Of a stretch of DNA of 12,276 bases, positions 1 to 8,100 are shown piece after piece; the first letter of the stretch is position 1; each line of letters begins with the position of its first letter. A program made the position numbers and the translations under genes. The notes beneath the pieces were generated by a model, which saw only the letters and a program-made list of their open reading frames with translations, made no database searches and had not been told where the DNA came from. Origin of the DNA: JAWLFY01 sp964462125 (lineage in GTDB: Bacteria > Planctomycetota > Planctomycetia > Pirellulales > Pirellulaceae); NCBI GenBank assembly GCA_964462125.1, contig CAYWXT010000171.1, positions 1 to 12,276 on the forward strand. Direction: 5' to 3'.

Positions 1-1
1 G

Positions 2-370
2 GCCCTGCTGCACGATCTCCGCCGCCGCGGGATGCTGGAGGAGACACTGGTGGTTTGGGGGGGCGAATTCGGGCGGACGCCGATGGTCGAGGCAAGCGCG
101 GCGCTGGGACGGTCACTCGGCCGAGACCATCACCCGCAAGCCTTCAGCATGTGGATGGCCGGCGGCGGCATCCGCCCCGGGCAGACCCTCGGCCAAACCG
201 ACGAACTGGGGTTTCATCCCACCGACTCGCCCGTGCATGTCCACGACATCCAAGCGACCATCCTCCACCAACTCGGCATCGACCACGAACGGTTGACCTT
301 CACCCATGCCGGACGCCCGTTCCGGCTGACCGACGTGCACGGGAACGTCATCCGCCCGCTGGTCGCCTAG
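2..370 (+). CDS. DUF1501 family exported protein, C-terminal part only
   Basis: This is the last 122 codons of a gene that begins left of the window; the open frame runs from base 2 to the TAG at 368-370. It carries the C-terminal signature of planctomycete DUF1501 proteins: GMLEETLVVWGGEFGRTP, then GRDHHPQAFSMWMAGGGI, then HVHDIQATILHQLGIDH, ending in RPFRLTDVHGNVI. The same blocks occur in the same order in the complete paralogue at 3630-5126, so the family call is safe. It differs from that paralogue by WGGEF instead of WGTEF and by about nine extra residues (ASAALGRSL) before GRDHH. DUF1501 proteins resemble the alkaline-phosphatase/sulfatase superfamily and are usually Tat-exported. Their substrate is unknown. 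By analogy the upstream neighbour, outside the window, could be a DUF1549/DUF1553 cytochrome gene, but this cannot be seen. Confidence 0.93.
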   Translation, partial: ALLHDLRRRGMLEETLVVWGGEFGRTPMVEASAALGRSLGRDHHPQAFSMWMAGGGIRPGQTLGQTDELGFHPTDSPVHVHDIQATILHQLGIDHERLTFTHAGRPFRLTDVHGNVIRPLVA

Positions 371-720
371 CTCCGCGACTCGCCGTTCTTTTTGGACGTG
401 ATTCGCAGGGTCAACAGCACGGAACTCGGTTCCAGCGCCCGCAGCGCATGTGGCGTGGAGCCTTCGAGGTAGGTGAGGTAGCCGGCCCGAAGCTCGACCT
501 CGGAGTCGTCCACGCTCAGCACCACACTCCCTTCGATGCATTGCAGCGTCAGATCCCCGGCGGCTTGGTGCGACGGGATCGATTTGCCAGAGGGAAGGAC
601 CAAGCGAATCACCTCCAGCGAATCGGTCTTCAACAGGGTCGTCGTGCGGTGGTCGCCAAGCTGATCCGCGAGCGGACGGATGTCGATCGGATGCGCCGGG
701 GCGCCGTGGGGAATGGCCAT
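367..720 (-). CDS. Small single-domain cupin protein
   Basis: A 117-residue protein that is essentially one cupin beta-barrel. After an N-terminal segment it shows the first cupin block from about G45 (GKSIPSHQAAGDLTLQCIEG, H51 to G64) and the second from G80 (GYLTYLEGSTPHAL, with P90 and H91). In classic cupins motif 1 supplies HxH and a Glu. Here the second His position is Gln (H51-Q-A) and only H51 and H91 are obvious metal ligands, so metal binding may be reduced or altered. The open frame extends upstream to 912, but that extension is Arg/Ser-rich and does not look like protein; ATG at 720 (MAIPHG) is the best start, although no strong Shine-Dalgarno precedes it. The TAG stop lies within the CTAG that also ends the DUF1501 gene. 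The role is unknown; small cupins of this sort often bind a small ligand or detoxify. Transcription would be divergent from the ORF at 832. Confidence 0.82.
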   Translation of the reverse strand: MAIPHGAPAHPIDIRPLADQLGDHRTTTLLKTDSLEVIRLVLPSGKSIPSHQAAGDLTLQCIEGSVVLSVDDSEVELRAGYLTYLEGSTPHALRALEPSSVLLTLRITSKKNGESRS

Positions 721-804
721 GGTACTCGCTTGGTGGAAGCCCCAACGGATCGCCGAGGAAACGGGCCTCGGCCTGCTGCGCGTTCTGGCACAGCGGCACG
801 TTCG

Positions 805-833
805 TGTCAAGCTTCCACCGGATCGCCTACAAT
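805..833 (+). promoter_or_regulatory. Possible sigma-70-type promoter in the divergent gap
   Basis: GTGTCA (805-810, four of six matches to TTGACA) and TACAAT (828-833, five of six matches to TATAAT) are separated by 17 bp in the gap between the divergent cupin gene and the small ORF. The -10 box overlaps the ATG at 832, so if it is used the small ORF must start downstream. The call rests on consensus only, and such matches are common by chance. Confidence 0.25.
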
Positions 834-1098
834 GGACCCCGATCGGTCGACATTCCTCAGTTTCGGGCCGACGGTGAATGTGAAGCTCGAGGAGCTGGCG
901 AGCTGCCGGCATGACGACGGTCCGAGCTGGGAGGATGCACTGGAGTGTGCGCTGAGATCCGACGCGGTTTTACTCGACTTGATCGATCGTCTGGCGGGAT
1001 CCACCGCCGCGACGTCGGTCCAGGAGCTGGCAGCACGGCTTCGGGAGATGGAACAGACCAAGGACCGCGAAATCGCCAAGTTCACGCGAACCGATTGA
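832..1098 (+). CDS. Hypothetical small protein (88 aa), not recognised
   Basis: I do not recognise this protein. The frame from ATG 832 to TGA 1096-1098 encodes an acidic, soluble 88-residue product with no signal peptide or membrane segment. Residues 35-56 (around WEDALECALRSDAVLLDLID) and 63-85 (around VQELAARLREMEQTKDREIA) look like amphipathic helices. Codon third positions are mostly G/C, as in neighbouring genes, and the competing minus-strand frame is a serine-rich shadow, so coding is plausible. The start is uncertain: the ATG lies inside TACAATGG, which could be a promoter -10 box. In that case GTG 874 would be the next in-frame start. Alternatively the gene is not expressed. Confidence 0.5.
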   Translation: MDPDRSTFLSFGPTVNVKLEELASCRHDDGPSWEDALECALRSDAVLLDLIDRLAGSTAATSVQELAARLREMEQTKDREIAKFTRTD

Positions 1099-1128
1099 GC
1101 CGAGTGGCCTCCGTTTTGACCGCTCTTC

Positions 1129-1143
1129 GGGATATCGATACCC
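1129..1143. promoter_or_regulatory. Near-palindrome in leader of the cytochrome gene (possible operator)
   Basis: GGG-A-TATCGATA-CCC is a perfect 8-bp palindrome with GGG/CCC arms and one extra A on the left. It sits 13 bp upstream-side of centre in the gap between the small ORF and the cytochrome gene, just downstream of a TTGACC (1116-1121). With 17 bp spacing the -10 position would be TACCCT (1139-1144), a poor match. It could be an operator over a weak promoter. There is no recognised regulator family for it. Confidence 0.25.
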
Positions 1144-1159
1144 TAGGTACAGCAACAAA

Positions 1160-1205
1160 GACGTCAGTTATTTGCCGACCGATGCTAAGTGTTCTGGACG
1201 TCAGT
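1160..1205. repeat. Pair of 9-bp direct repeats GACGTCAGT upstream of cytochrome gene
   Basis: GACGTCAGT occurs at 1160-1168 and again at 1197-1205, with start points 37 bp apart. Each copy contains the palindrome GACGTC. The second ends 12 bp before the chosen ATG at 1218. Two identical nonamers within a 120-bp leader suggest a bound regulator or an RNA-level signal for the downstream genes, but this is inference. Confidence 0.45.
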
Positions 1206-1217
1206 GTGGATTCCAAC

Positions 1218-3611
1218 ATGCAATTTCGCTCAACGGCTCTCCTGTTTGCCTGCATCGTGGGGAGCGCCAGCTTGGCGTTTGCGGACGAGTTCGCCACGAA
1301 GGACTTGGAATTCTTTGAAAAGAATGTCCGTCCGGTGCTCGTCGAGCACTGCTATGAGTGTCACTCCGCAGAGGCCGACGCGGTCCAGGCGGGTCTGCGT
1401 CTCGACCGTCGCGAGGCGTTGCTGACCGGAGGCGACAGTGGACCGGCGATCGTTCCCGGCGATCCGGAAAACAGTCTGATGGTCCAGTCGTTGCACTATG
1501 ACGACCTGTACCAGATGCCGCCTGACGGCAAACTTCCCGAGCCGCTGATCGCCGATATCGAGGATTGGATTCAGCGTGGCGCGGCGGCCCCGGCAAGCGA
1601 CTCAGCGGGCTCGGAGCCGGAGTCGCTCGAATTGGAAGAGGCCCAGGAATTCTGGGCGTTTCAGCCGCTAAAACAGGTTTCGGTCCCGCCACGTTCAAGC
1701 GACCACCGGTGGGGACAGACGCCGATCGATCGTTTCGTTCTGGGCCGGTTGGATGCCGCCGGCCTGAAGCCTTCACCCCCGGCAGACCGCTACACATTGA
1801 TCCGCCGGGCGAGCTTCGATCTGACCGGGTTGCCACCGAGCCCCGAACAGGTCGATGCGTTCGTCAATGATTCCTCGCCCGACGCATTCGAACGCCTGGT
1901 CGACCGGCTTCTGGCGTCACCCCAGTATGGCATCCGTTGGGGGCGTCACTGGTTGGATTTGGCCCGGTATGCCGACACCAACGGAGCGGATGAGAATTAC
2001 GTCTATCACCATGCGTGGAGGTATCGGGACTACGTCGTTCGCGCGTTCAATCAAGACAAGCCTTACGATCGCTTTGTAACCGAGCAGCTGGCGGGGGACC
2101 TGCTCCCCAGCCCCGCCGATTCCCAGGCGGCCGACGACCAACTCACCGCAACCGGGTTCCTCGTCCTGGGACCGAAAATGCTGGCCGAACAGGACAAGGA
2201 AAAGCTGGTCGTCGATCTGGTCGACGAGCAGATCGATACGGTGGGCAAGACGTTTCTGGGGCTGACCCTGGGATGTGCACGCTGCCATGACCATAAGTTC
2301 GATCCAGTTCCGACGCGTGATTACTACGCCATGGCAGGCATCTTCCTCAGCACGCGAACGATGGATCACCTCGAACATGTCTCCGAGTGGCTGGAGCGAC
2401 CGCTTCCAGGAAACGGAAACCGCCAGCGGTTGGCCGATCTGAAACAACAGATTGGCGAGAAGCGTGAACAGCGCGACGGCTTTCCCGAGGACCTCGACGA
2501 TGAGATGAATGCGGAGAAGGAGGCGATCGAGGACGAGATCGCCGAGCTGGAAGCGCAGCGGGCGGAGATCGCCATGGCGATGGCGGTCGAGGAGGGGGAC
2601 GTTCAAGACGCCCCCGTGCACATCCGTGGCAGTCATCTGAACCTCGCCGAGGACCCCGTCCCGCGCGGTTTCCTGCAAGTCGTGGAGGATACTGTCTCGG
2701 CGCCGGAGATCCCGGAGTCGCAGAGCGGCCGGTTGCAATTGGCCCAGTGGATCACCGACCCGGACCATCCGCTGACCGCCCGCGTGATGGTCAATCGAAT
2801 CTGGCAACATCACTTTGGTCAAGGGCTGGTTCGCACCCCCTCCGACTTCGGCCTTCGGGGTTCGCCGCCGACCCATCCGCAACTGCTTGATTGGTTGGCG
2901 TCACGATTCATCAAACAAGGTTGGTCGATCAAGGAACTGCACCGCCTGATCATGCGGTCGAGCACCTATCAGATGGCGAGCGACCATGGCCCGGGGGCGG
3001 AGGTCGATCCAGAGAACCGCTGGTTATGGCGCCAGAATCGTGTTCGACTCGGCGCTGAACCGATCCGCGATTCACTGCTCGCGATCACCGATGGTCTCGA
3101 CCTGACGATGGGAGGAAATTTGGAAGACACCCCCCACGACGCCCAGTACGCGCGGACGACCGAGGAGCCGTTTGAGTTGCCGCGTCGGGCCATTCACCTG
3201 CCGATCGTCCGCAACCGGACCCACGAGATGTTCGCCATCTTCGACTATCTCGATGCCGGCGTGCATTTGGAGCAGCGGCCGACCACCACCGTCGCCCACC
3301 AGGCGCTGTTCATGATGAACAACCCCTGGGTGATGAGCCGCGCCGAAACGCTCGCCGAGCAGCTGCTCGACGTCGATGATCCCGATCGGCGTTTGGAACA
3401 GGCCTACCTAAGACTGTTCGCTCGGCCGGTACGCCCCGCCGAACGGGAGGCGGCAAGGGATTACCTGAGCAAGATTGCCGGGGACGTCAAGTCGGGCGAG
3501 CTGCCCGACACAGAGCTGCCCGACACAGAGTTGGGCGACGCCGAGGCAAGGGCCTGGACCAGTCTCTGTCGGGTGTTGCTAAGTCTGAACGAGTTCTTGT
3601 ACGTCAATTGA
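1218..3611 (+). CDS. Planctomycete cytochrome c (PSCyt1) - DUF1549 - DUF1553 exported protein
   Basis: A 797-residue exported protein. Residues 1-22 form a signal peptide (hydrophobic stretch LLFACIVGSASLAFA). Next is a PSCyt1-type cytochrome c domain with haem motif CYECH at 45-49 and a likely axial Met100 in YQMPPDG. DUF1549 (PSCyt2) follows, from about TPIDRFVLGRLD, with YGIRWGRHWLDLARYADTNG and a second CxxCH, CARCHDHKFDP, at 353-357. A charged coiled-coil stretch spans about 399-455. DUF1553 (PSD1) runs from about 505 to the C-terminus and includes MVNRIWQHHFGQGLV and ELHRLIMRSSTYQ. The architecture is hugely expanded in planctomycetes; an envelope redox role linked to polysaccharide use is suspected but unproven. 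The protein is shorter than the roughly 1000-residue members that carry extra lectin-like domains. The frame opens at 945, but ATG 1218 gives the signal peptide; ATG 1182 is the alternative. The DUF1501 gene follows after 18 bp, presumably co-transcribed. Confidence 0.93.
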   Translation: MQFRSTALLFACIVGSASLAFADEFATKDLEFFEKNVRPVLVEHCYECHSAEADAVQAGLRLDRREALLTGGDSGPAIVPGDPENSLMVQSLHYDDLYQMPPDGKLPEPLIADIEDWIQRGAAAPASDSAGSEPESLELEEAQEFWAFQPLKQVSVPPRSSDHRWGQTPIDRFVLGRLDAAGLKPSPPADRYTLIRRASFDLTGLPPSPEQVDAFVNDSSPDAFERLVDRLLASPQYGIRWGRHWLDLARYADTNGADENYVYHHAWRYRDYVVRAFNQDKPYDRFVTEQLAGDLLPSPADSQAADDQLTATGFLVLGPKMLAEQDKEKLVVDLVDEQIDTVGKTFLGLTLGCARCHDHKFDPVPTRDYYAMAGIFLSTRTMDHLEHVSEWLERPLPGNGNRQRLADLKQQIGEKREQRDGFPEDLDDEMNAEKEAIEDEIAELEAQRAEIAMAMAVEEGDVQDAPVHIRGSHLNLAEDPVPRGFLQVVEDTVSAPEIPESQSGRLQLAQWITDPDHPLTARVMVNRIWQHHFGQGLVRTPSDFGLRGSPPTHPQLLDWLASRFIKQGWSIKELHRLIMRSSTYQMASDHGPGAEVDPENRWLWRQNRVRLGAEPIRDSLLAITDGLDLTMGGNLEDTPHDAQYARTTEEPFELPRRAIHLPIVRNRTHEMFAIFDYLDAGVHLEQRPTTTVAHQALFMMNNPWVMSRAETLAEQLLDVDDPDRRLEQAYLRLFARPVRPAEREAARDYLSKIAGDVKSGELPDTELPDTELGDAEARAWTSLCRVLLSLNEFLYVN
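3501..3545. repeat. In-frame 15-bp tandem repeat inside the cytochrome gene
   Basis: Two perfect copies of CTGCCCGACACAGAG (3501-3515 and 3516-3530) are followed by a decayed third (TTGGGCGACGCCGAG, 3531-3545). They encode LPDTE-LPDTE-LGDAE in a surface-type linker about 25 residues from the C-terminus. The 15-bp unit keeps frame, so copy number could vary between strains without breaking the protein. Confidence 0.8.
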
Positions 3612-3629
3612 TCGAGCGAGTTGAACCGA

Positions 3630-5126
3630 ATGACCAGCCGGACCAAGCCGATGATCTTCAGGGAGCAACCTCAGGCGGCAAGCGAGCAAACCGAGCCGGA
3701 TCCAGCGGCCGCTGAGGGATCGGCGGGGTGTTGCTCACGGCGGCAGCTGTTGGGGCACTGTGGTACCGGATTGGCCGGGCTGGCGCTGACCGACCTGCTG
3801 GCCCGAGCAGCCCTCGCCGGCGGTGGGCCTGCGGGAGCTTCGCCGCTGGCCGCCAAGCCGGCGCATTTCGCGCCCAAAGCGAAACGGGTGATATTCCTGT
3901 TCATGCACGGAGGCGTCTCGCAGGTCGATTCCTTCGACCACAAACCGCTGCTGAAACGCGACGATGGAGAACCCTTGCCGTTTGATAAGCCGCGAGTGCA
4001 GTTCGGCACGACGGGCGATTTGCTACAGAGTCCCTGGCGTTTTCGTCAGCACGGCCAATCGGGAGCTTGGGTCAGCGAGCTGTTCCCCGAAACCGGGAAG
4101 TTGGTGGATGACCTGACCTTCATCAAGTCGCTGCATGGCTCCAATGAGGCGCACGGCGGGGCCCTGTTGAAAATCCACACCGGCTCCGACACGTTCGTTC
4201 GCCCCAGCATGGGATCGTGGATCAGCTACGGGTTGGGGACGGAGAACGAAAACCTGCCAAGTTTCATCACCATCGCGCCGACGCTCGGCCACGGCGGCAT
4301 CCAAAACTTCGGCTCGGCGTTCCTGCCGGCGGCGAACCAGGGAACGCGCGTGGGCAGCAAGGGATCGCCGATCGATGAGACGACGATCAGTAACCTCACC
4401 AACTCGGAGGTGTCACCGGCGGAGCAGACGCAGCAACTGAAGCTGTCCCGCGAGCTGAACGAGCAGCAACTGGCGAGGAGCGGTCCCGATGCGGAACTGC
4501 AGGCCCGCATGCAATCGTTCGAGCTGGCGTTTCGGATGCAGGCCGAAGCGCCCGAGGTGTTTGACATTTCGGGGGAATCAGCCGCGACGCTGCGACGGTA
4601 CGGAATCGACCAGAAACCGACGGATGATTTTGGCCGTCAATGTCTGCTCGCCCGGCGGCTGTCCGAAGCCGGTGTGCGCTTCGTGCAGTGCAGCCATAGC
4701 TACTGGGATCAGCATTCGGAGCTCAAGGAGATGCACGCGGAGAATGCGAGTCAGGTCGACCGCCCGATCGCGGGACTGCTGCGAGACCTGAAGGCGCGCG
4801 GCATGCTCGAGGAGACCCTGGTCATCTGGGGCACGGAATTCGGCCGGACGCCGACGGTGCAGGGGAAAAACGGTCGCGACCACAACCCGCATGGCTTCAC
4901 CTGGTGGTTTGCCGGCGGTGGCATGAAACCCGGGGTCTCCTATGGGGCAACCGACGATTACGGCTATTACGCGGTGGAGAACAAAGTCCATCTCCACGAT
5001 CTGCACGCCACGATCTTGCACCTGTTGGGCCTCGACCACACCGCACTCACCTACCGCTATGGAGGGCGTGATTTCCGGCTAACCGATGTGCACGGCCGGG
5101 TGGTTCACGAGGTCTTGCAAGGATGA
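3630..5126 (+). CDS. DUF1501 family protein with Tat-type signal
   Basis: A 498-residue complete DUF1501 protein. Near the N-terminus a twin-arginine motif (SRRQLLG, R37-R38) precedes the hydrophobic stretch GTGLAGLALTDLLARAALA, indicating Tat export of a folded protein. The catalytic-fold start is RVIFLFMHGGVSQVDSFD, followed downstream by WGTEFGRTP (W400 to P408), GRDHNPHGFTWWFAGGG and HLHDLHATILHLLGLDH. These are the same C-terminal blocks as in the partial gene at the left edge. The fold is related to the alkaline phosphatase/sulfatase superfamily, but the metal ligands and substrate are not established. Possible starts are TTG 3621, ATG 3630 and ATG 3651. ATG 3630 is chosen, but no strong ribosome site decides between them. 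The Tat motif is kept in all cases. The protein pairs with the DUF1549/DUF1553 cytochrome 18 bp upstream, the standard planctomycete two-gene unit, and the VWA gene follows after 66 bp. Confidence 0.93.
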   Translation: MTSRTKPMIFREQPQAASEQTEPDPAAAEGSAGCCSRRQLLGHCGTGLAGLALTDLLARAALAGGGPAGASPLAAKPAHFAPKAKRVIFLFMHGGVSQVDSFDHKPLLKRDDGEPLPFDKPRVQFGTTGDLLQSPWRFRQHGQSGAWVSELFPETGKLVDDLTFIKSLHGSNEAHGGALLKIHTGSDTFVRPSMGSWISYGLGTENENLPSFITIAPTLGHGGIQNFGSAFLPAANQGTRVGSKGSPIDETTISNLTNSEVSPAEQTQQLKLSRELNEQQLARSGPDAELQARMQSFELAFRMQAEAPEVFDISGESAATLRRYGIDQKPTDDFGRQCLLARRLSEAGVRFVQCSHSYWDQHSELKEMHAENASQVDRPIAGLLRDLKARGMLEETLVIWGTEFGRTPTVQGKNGRDHNPHGFTWWFAGGGMKPGVSYGATDDYGYYAVENKVHLHDLHATILHLLGLDHTALTYRYGGRDFRLTDVHGRVVHEVLQG

Positions 5127-5180
5127 CCGAGCGTATCTTCCAGCAGCAAACCGGGATCACTTGGTGCCGACCCAGGGTCG

Positions 5181-5187
5181 AGAGGGG
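5181..5187 (+). promoter_or_regulatory. Ribosome binding site that fixes the GTG start of the VWA gene
   Basis: AGAGGGG lies five bases before GTG 5193. It is one of the few clear Shine-Dalgarno sequences in this window, and it supports the GTG start even though no ATG is available before residue 66. Confidence 0.65.
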
Positions 5188-5192
5188 ACACC

Positions 5193-8100
5193 GTGCGACT
5201 GGGGTTTGAGCAATCGGAGTTTCTGTGGCTCTTGGCGCTGCTGCCGCTCCTGTGGTGGATCGCGTTTCGCCGCTTCGCTGCGTTGGGGCGCTTTCGCGGG
5301 CCGTTCGCCGTTCTGGTTCGGTCGCTGGTTGTCGCGGCGGTCGTGGCGGCAATCGCGGGGGTCCAACTGGTGTGGGTCAACGACCGCATGGCGGTGATGT
5401 ACGTGTTGGATCAATCCGACAGCATTGCGGCCCAGACTCGCGAACCCATGTTCGACTATGCGATCCGTAGCGCCGAGCGGCACCGGAACCGCAGCCGGAA
5501 TGACCTGGCAGGGGTGGTCACCTTCGGCAGGGAGGCGGCGATCGAGGTGCCGCCGTTGGAGGACGAATTGCCGCGGTTGTCACACCGGGAACGCTCGGAG
5601 ATTCGCAGCGACGCGACGAATCTAGCCGCCGCACTGGAACTGGCCCGATCGGCAATGCCCGACGACACGCGGCGGCGGATCGTGTTGGTCACCGACGGCA
5701 ACGAAACCCGAGGCCAGGCCCATTCTGTGATGCAGCGGTTGGCCGAGGCTGGAATCGGATTGGATCTCGTTCCCGGATCCGTCGAGGCGGGAGCGGATGT
5801 GCTGGCCGAGAAGATCGACCTGCCGACGGAGATCCGTTTGGGACGACCGTTCGACGCCCGCGTCGTGTTGACCGCGTACCCAGATGGGGACTCCGTCGAG
5901 CCGCTGCGCGGCCGCTTGAGCGTGACGCGAAGCTCCGGAGGAACGGATGAGTTGCTGATCGATACAGCGGTCGAGCTGCCTCCCGGCAAGACAGTGATCC
6001 CCCTTCGGCACACCATCGACCGCCCGTTCCCCTATACCTTCGAGGCGACGTTTACGCCGGACGATCCAGGCGACGACGCGCGGGAACAAAACAATCGAGT
6101 GACCGGCTTTGCGAATGTGCGGGGCAAAAGCCGCGTACTATTGGTCGAACCGCATGACCGATCGGGAGAGTGGGATTGGTTGGCCGACCAACTTCGCGAT
6201 GAAAAAATCGAGGTTGTCGTGCAGTCGAGCGACAACACGTTCGGATCGCTGGCCGAATTGCAGGCCTTCGACTCGGTGATCCTGGCAAACGTGCCGCGAG
6301 TTAGCGGCGACTCGGGCAACGCCATCGTGACGATCAGCGACGCCCAGATCGAGATGTTGGTCCGCAACACGCAGCAATTGGGAGCTGGCTTGCTCATGAT
6401 CGGCGGTCCCGATTCATTCGGGGCAGGCGGTTGGACCGGAACGCCCATCGAGCGGGCCATGCCAGTCGACTTTGAGATCAAAAACTCGCTCGTCTCTGCG
6501 GTCGGGGCGCTGATGCTGGTGATGGATGTCTCCGGTTCGATGGCCGGAGAAAAGATCGAGATGTGCAAGGCGGCGGCTCGGGAGTCGGTCAAGATGCTGC
6601 GGCCGAGTGACTCGGTCGGTGTATTGACCTTCGACACCGAAACTCAGGAGGTGATTCCGCTCCAGCCGGTCGCCGAGCGGACCCACCTGTTGCCTCTTAT
6701 CTCTCGGATCGGCGTCGGTGGCGGGACCGACCTCTATCCGGCCATGGAACGGGGTTTCACCAGCTTGTCGCGGAACGACGCGGCGGTCAAACACATGATT
6801 GTGCTGACCGATGGTATTACCCCCGACAACGATTTTTCGAGGCTGACCCGGCGGATGAAGGAGCGGGGAATCACGGTTACCTCCGTCGCGATCGGCGATG
6901 ACGCGGATGTGAACCTGATGCGGCAGATCGCGACCATCGGCGGGGGTAAACTCTATCATGTCCTCTCCCCGCAGGCGGTTCCCCAAATCGTGATGCGGGA
7001 ATCGCGGCGGGTTTCGCGGCCGTTGATCTTTGAAGATGACCGCGGCTTTGAGCCGATGGTTGCGCTGCCCCACGCGATCCTCCAGGGCGTCGGGGCGCCG
7101 CCTCCCATCTTCGGCTATGTGATGACGACGCCCAAGGACAATCCGCTGGTCCAGACCCTGTTGACCTCCCCGATGCCACAACGGGCCGAAAACCCGATCC
7201 TGGCCGCCTGGCAATATGGTTTGGGAAGGACCGCGGTGCTAACCACCGACGGCGGACAACGCTGGTCGAAGGATTGGAAGGAGTGGTCGGGCGGCGGCAA
7301 GCTGTACGCCCAACTCACGCAGTGGTTGATGCGGGCCTCCAGCGATTCGGGGGATCGTTTCTCACTCGCCACCGAGGTCGAGGAAGGCGAGGTCCAAGTC
7401 GTTGTCAATGCTCTCGATGAGGACCTGGACTATCGGAACCTGCTGGAGATGAACGCGTCGGTGCTCGACCCAGAACTGAATCCGGTCGAGATGAACATTC
7501 GCCAAACCGCCCCGGGACGGTACGTCGGATCGTTCCCGGTCGAGCAGTCCGGCAACTATTTCGTGCACGTCATTCCCGAGCCGGGGGCCGCGCCGCTGAC
7601 CACCGGAGTGAACGTCCCGTTCAACGAGGAGTACCGCGTCCGGGAGATCAACCAGCCGCTGATCGAGCAGCTCCTCGCGTTCGAGCCCAAGGGGGGCGAG
7701 CGGGGCGAGCGGCTTCCGGCACTTACCGACCACGACTTCGAAGGCCTTCTGGACAACAACCCGTTCCGAGAAGGGCTGCAGCGTGTCCGGAGCGCCCAAG
7801 ATGTGTGGCCCTGGCTTGTGTTGATCGGCTGTTGCCTGTTTGTCGGTGACGTGATGGTGCGCCGGATCGATTTTGGCTTGGAGCGTCTGGGCGTTCTATG
7901 GAACCGATGGAGACGTCGGCCCGTCGATACAAGCCAGCCCGTCGAGCGGCTCGATCGCTTGGCCCGCGCGAAAGGTCAGGTGGCCGAAGATCTGCAACGG
8001 CGCCGTCCGACGATCTCCCCAGGGCCAGCGGCGTCCCCAGATCCGGTTGCACCCAGCATCGAGGGCGGGCGCTCCTCGGGTTCCGACGATGAGCTCGACG

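Noticed and set aside
113..799. 228-codon minus-strand frame across the DUF1501 end and cupin gene
   Set aside because: It overlaps two better-supported genes in other frames and has no recognisable motif.
721..912. N-terminal extension of the cupin frame
   Set aside because: The Arg/Ser-rich, low-complexity translation does not resemble any cupin; the domain is complete from ATG 720.
945..1217. N-terminal extension of the cytochrome gene frame
   Set aside because: It would add 91 residues of non-protein-like sequence before a good signal peptide and overlap the small ORF; ATG 1218 is the sensible start.
1917..2882. 321-codon open frame on the minus strand
   Set aside because: Antisense to the DUF1549/DUF1553 gene, with no domain, signal or ribosome site.
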